Source of the DNA: Streptomyces sp. NBC_00539
GTDB lineage: Bacteria > Actinomycetota > Actinomycetes > Streptomycetales > Streptomycetaceae
DNA: 64,000 nt
Direction of reading: 5' to 3'
NCBI RefSeq assembly: GCF_036346105.1
Contig: NZ_CP107811.1
Coordinates: 5,909,501-5,973,500 of the forward strand
Part shown: piece by piece, positions 62,204-64,000 of the stretch
Numbering within the stretch: the stretch's first letter is position 1
How the letters are laid out: each line of letters begins with the position of its first letter
Notes under the pieces: generated by a model
What the model saw: only the letters and a program-made list of their open reading frames with translations
What the model was told of the DNA's origin: nothing
Databases searched by the model: none
Program-made: the position numbers and the translations under genes

Positions 62204-62818
62204 TCACCCGCCGTGCCGCCAGAGCGGGTGTTCGCGCTCCGCCCAACGCCGGTCGACGGAACCCGTGCGCAGGCCGCGCCGGGCTTCCGGATCGCGCAGG
62301 GCCATGCCGATGTGCCCGGCGACGACGATGCCCAGCGTCAGGGCCAGCCAGTCGTGCACGAAGGTGGCACCGGTCCGCAGGACCAGCGGGGCGAGCCCGG
62401 TCAGCCACATCAGCAGCCCGGTGCCCAGCATCACCAGCACCGCCCCGGCCAGCCAGCCCGCGTACACCTTCTGCCCGGCGTTGAACTTCCCGGCCGGCCG
62501 CTCGCCACTCCGCCGCAGGGCGCTGCGCAGCCACACCCCGTCGTGCGGACCGAACCGCCCCAGGCGGCCGAGGTCGGCGCGCAGGGCACGGGACGCCAGG
62601 CCGAACAGGACCGGGACCAACAGCAGCAGCCCCGACCACTCGTGAACGGTGACGACCAGACGGCGGCGCCCCACCAGCTCCGCGAGCTGCGGCAGGTAGA
62701 GGCACCCCGCGGAGGCCACGCACACGCCCATCAGGACGGCCGTGGCGCGGTGGACCCACCGCTGGGCCCTGCCGAACCGGCGTACCCGCACGGGCGTTTC
62801 AGACAGTAGGGGCATCAT
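62204..62818 (-). CDS. Cytochrome b561-type membrane protein
   Basis: From ATG 62818 the product is 204 residues with four membrane segments of the cytochrome b/b6 and formate dehydrogenase gamma type. Conserved His lie in RWVHRATAVLMG (helix 1), TVHEWSGLLLL (helix 2), FVHDWLALTLG and AGHIGMALRD, fitting two heme b ligand pairs. It likely passes electrons to or from the upstream molybdopterin oxidoreductase, which ends inside its 5' end. ATG 62815 and 62857 are alternative starts. Confidence 0.85.
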   Translation of the reverse strand: MMPLLSETPVRVRRFGRAQRWVHRATAVLMGVCVASAGCLYLPQLAELVGRRRLVVTVHEWSGLLLLVPVLFGLASRALRADLGRLGRFGPHDGVWLRSALRRSGERPAGKFNAGQKVYAGWLAGAVLVMLGTGLLMWLTGLAPLVLRTGATFVHDWLALTLGIVVAGHIGMALRDPEARRGLRTGSVDRRWAEREHPLWRHGG

Positions 62819-63557
62819 CGCGTCCGTTCGATCGGCCGACCCACGCGTCGACGTCATAGCCGAGCCGCTCCCAGTAGCCGGGTTCCACCTCGTCGGTGAC
62901 GGTGATGCCCGAGAGCCACTTCGCGGACTTGTAGAAGTACATCGGGGCCACGTACAGCCGTGCCGGCCCGCCGTGGGCGTGGCCCAGCGGCTCGTCCTGC
63001 ATCCGCAAGGCCACCATCACGTCGTCCCGGCGCGCCTGGGGGAGGGTGAGGCTCTCGGTGTAGGCGCCGTCGAAGCAGCTGAACCGGATGGCGCGCGCCT
63101 GCGGCCGTACGCCTGCGGCGTCGAGCAGCCGTGACACCGGGACGCCCTCGAAGGCGGTACCCGGTACGCGCCAGCCGGTGACGCACTGGACGTCCCGCAC
63201 CACACGGGTCTGCGGGAGCCGCCGCAGCGCGTCGAGATCGTACGTGGCCGGGCGCTCGACCAGGCCGTCGACGGTCAGCCGGTAGTCGGCGGGACCGCGT
63301 TCGGGCACCGAGGAGGCGACCGAGTAGTACCGGAACCCGCCGCCGTTCGGCAGCAGCCCCGTGAGGCCCGTCGGATCCTTGTCGGCCGCCGCGCCGAGTG
63401 CGGATTCCAGGGCGCGCTGCAGAACGGGCGCACCCAGCAGCCCGGCGGCGCCGAGCCCGACCATGCCGAGGACCAGTCGTCGGCCCAGGGGCGTGCCGGT
63501 CTCGTCGGGGTCGGGGTCCGCGAGTGGCGGTGTCGGGCCGGTCTGCTCTGTGCTCAC
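62799..63557 (-). CDS. Molybdopterin-dependent sulfite oxidase-like oxidoreductase
   Basis: From GTG 63557 the product is 252 residues. A twin-arginine type N-terminus (LGRRLVLGMVGLGAAGLLGAP near 25-45) suggests Tat export or anchoring. The Mo-pterin Cys is in VVRDVQCVTGWRVPG near residue 125, with the conserved FSCFDGAYTESL, RMQDEPLGHAHGGPARLY and a final MYFYKSAKWLSGI. This is the YedY/MsrP-like sulfite oxidase group. With the adjacent cytochrome b it forms a probable periplasmic-type reductase pair, as in MsrPQ; the substrate is inferred, not shown. Confidence 0.9.
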   Translation of the reverse strand: MSTEQTGPTPPLADPDPDETGTPLGRRLVLGMVGLGAAGLLGAPVLQRALESALGAAADKDPTGLTGLLPNGGGFRYYSVASSVPERGPADYRLTVDGLVERPATYDLDALRRLPQTRVVRDVQCVTGWRVPGTAFEGVPVSRLLDAAGVRPQARAIRFSCFDGAYTESLTLPQARRDDVMVALRMQDEPLGHAHGGPARLYVAPMYFYKSAKWLSGITVTDEVEPGYWERLGYDVDAWVGRSNGRDDAPTV

Positions 63558-63664
63558 GCACCGATTCGACCATCGCCCGGCGCCGGCCACCAGGGGAAAC
63601 GGCGCGTCGTCAGACTTCCGTCACATCCGGCTGCGAAGGCCGCCCCGGCCGGGCAGGAGCCGAG

Positions 63665-63702
63665 GCCCTGCCCGGCGGGGCTCCGGCTCGGCCGGGCAGG
63701 GC
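63665..63702. promoter_or_regulatory. 12-bp stem hairpin in the intergenic region
   Basis: Arms GCCCTGCCCGGC and GCCGGGCAGGGC with a 14-base loop. No gene ends here; it lies upstream of both flanking genes, so its role is open. Confidence 0.5.
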
Positions 63703-63733
63703 GTCGGCACACCTGGAACCGACGGGCCGTCAG

Positions 63734-63780
63734 GTCAATCGTCCCGGACTATTGACTCTTGTGGCGGCAGTCGGGATTCT
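63734..63780 (+). promoter_or_regulatory. Promoter and inverted repeat of the last gene
   Basis: TTGACT (63752-63757), 17 bases, GATTCT (63775-63780) make a reasonable promoter. GTCAAT-N11-ATTGAC (63734-63756) overlaps the -35 box and may be an operator. Confidence 0.45.
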
Positions 63781-63834
63781 CGGTTGACCTTGCGCGGGAC
63801 ATGACAATCCACCCGCCGTCCGCCGACCGGAGAC

Positions 63835-64000
63835 ATGGTGATCACCGTGACCCGACAGCCGCACAGCGGAGGCAGGCCGATCGCGGTCCTGTCCCTGCTC
63901 CTGGCCATGCTCGCCATGGTCCTCGGCCCCACCCAAGGGGCCGCCGCGGCCGACCCCGGCTGGTGGGACCCCGTAGCCCGGCCGGCGCCGGACTCCGCCG
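63835..64000 (+). CDS. Secreted protein (3' end outside window)
   Basis: The first 55 codons are visible from ATG 63835; GTG 63838 is also possible after the GGAG site, and GTG 63847 is a later alternative. A signal peptide AVLSLLLAMLAMVLG ends AAAA-DPGWW. The mature start WWDPVARPAPDSA resembles extracellular proteins of the coagulation factor 5/8 type found in Streptomyces, which are long; this is tentative. Its promoter and inverted repeat lie upstream. Confidence 0.7.
   Translation, partial: MVITVTRQPHSGGRPIAVLSLLLAMLAMVLGPTQGAAAADPGWWDPVARPAPDSA

Overview
The window reads as ordinary chromosome of a Streptomyces species or close relative. Base composition is very GC-rich, many genes start with GTG, several genes sit directly behind a TANNNT hexamer with no leader, and characteristic gene sets are present: murT-gatD, an XRE/DUF397/ATPase trio, a urease operon without ureE, and a DUF5999 peptide. 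No insertion sequence, prophage, CRISPR array, tRNA or rRNA was seen. Both ends cut genes: a DedA membrane protein on the left and a secreted protein on the right.

Layout. 1-5.5 kb: DedA, gamma-carbonic anhydrase, a sugar-type acyltransferase, an EamA transporter facing an XRE-cupin regulator, a CoA-binding protein, a secreted DUF3887 protein and a YigZ protein. 5.6-9.8 kb: the sbcD-sbcC nuclease. 9.8-18.2 kb: Lrp regulator facing a rhodanese, DUF885 peptidase-like protein, a membrane-anchored ACT-GNAT acetyltransferase, PhoD phosphatase, alpha/beta hydrolase and a GntR/UTRA regulator behind a DasR-type operator. 18.2-20.3 kb: a looser stretch with an EF-Tu-like protein lacking its GTPase domain and a HEAT-repeat protein. 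20.4-25.3 kb: ROK regulator, then a NarL/DesK-type two-component pair facing an ABC exporter across two palindromes. 25.4-33.4 kb: mug, purB, an SGNH hydrolase, two CNNM/CorC membrane proteins, a broken GNAT gene, a methyltransferase and a lipoprotein with a repeat-expanded leader. 33.5-38.1 kb: biotin genes bioB-bioA-bioD facing bioF. 38.1-39.9 kb: the DUF397/XRE/ATPase trio. 40.6-45.2 kb: ureABCFGD. 45.4-53.0 kb: secreted peptidase, PlsC acyltransferase, CtaG-like copper/oxidase assembly protein, phosphofructokinase, gatD-murT (lipid II amidation) and peptide deformylase. 53.1-64 kb: TetR regulator facing an acyl-CoA dehydrogenase, small and secreted proteins, a STAND ATPase without an output domain, an FN3 lipoprotein, and a cytochrome b / molybdopterin oxidoreductase pair.

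Most genes are housekeeping or typical Streptomyces accessory genes. The items most worth following are the EF-Tu fragment protein, the ACT-GNAT fusion with two membrane segments, the operator-like palindromes at divergent regulator/target pairs, the second CX3CX2C motif in the tail of BioB, and the RTDL-repeat signal peptide. I found no clearly new multi-gene system. Start codons were chosen from ribosome binding sites, TANNNT spacing and where family similarity begins; they are inferences.
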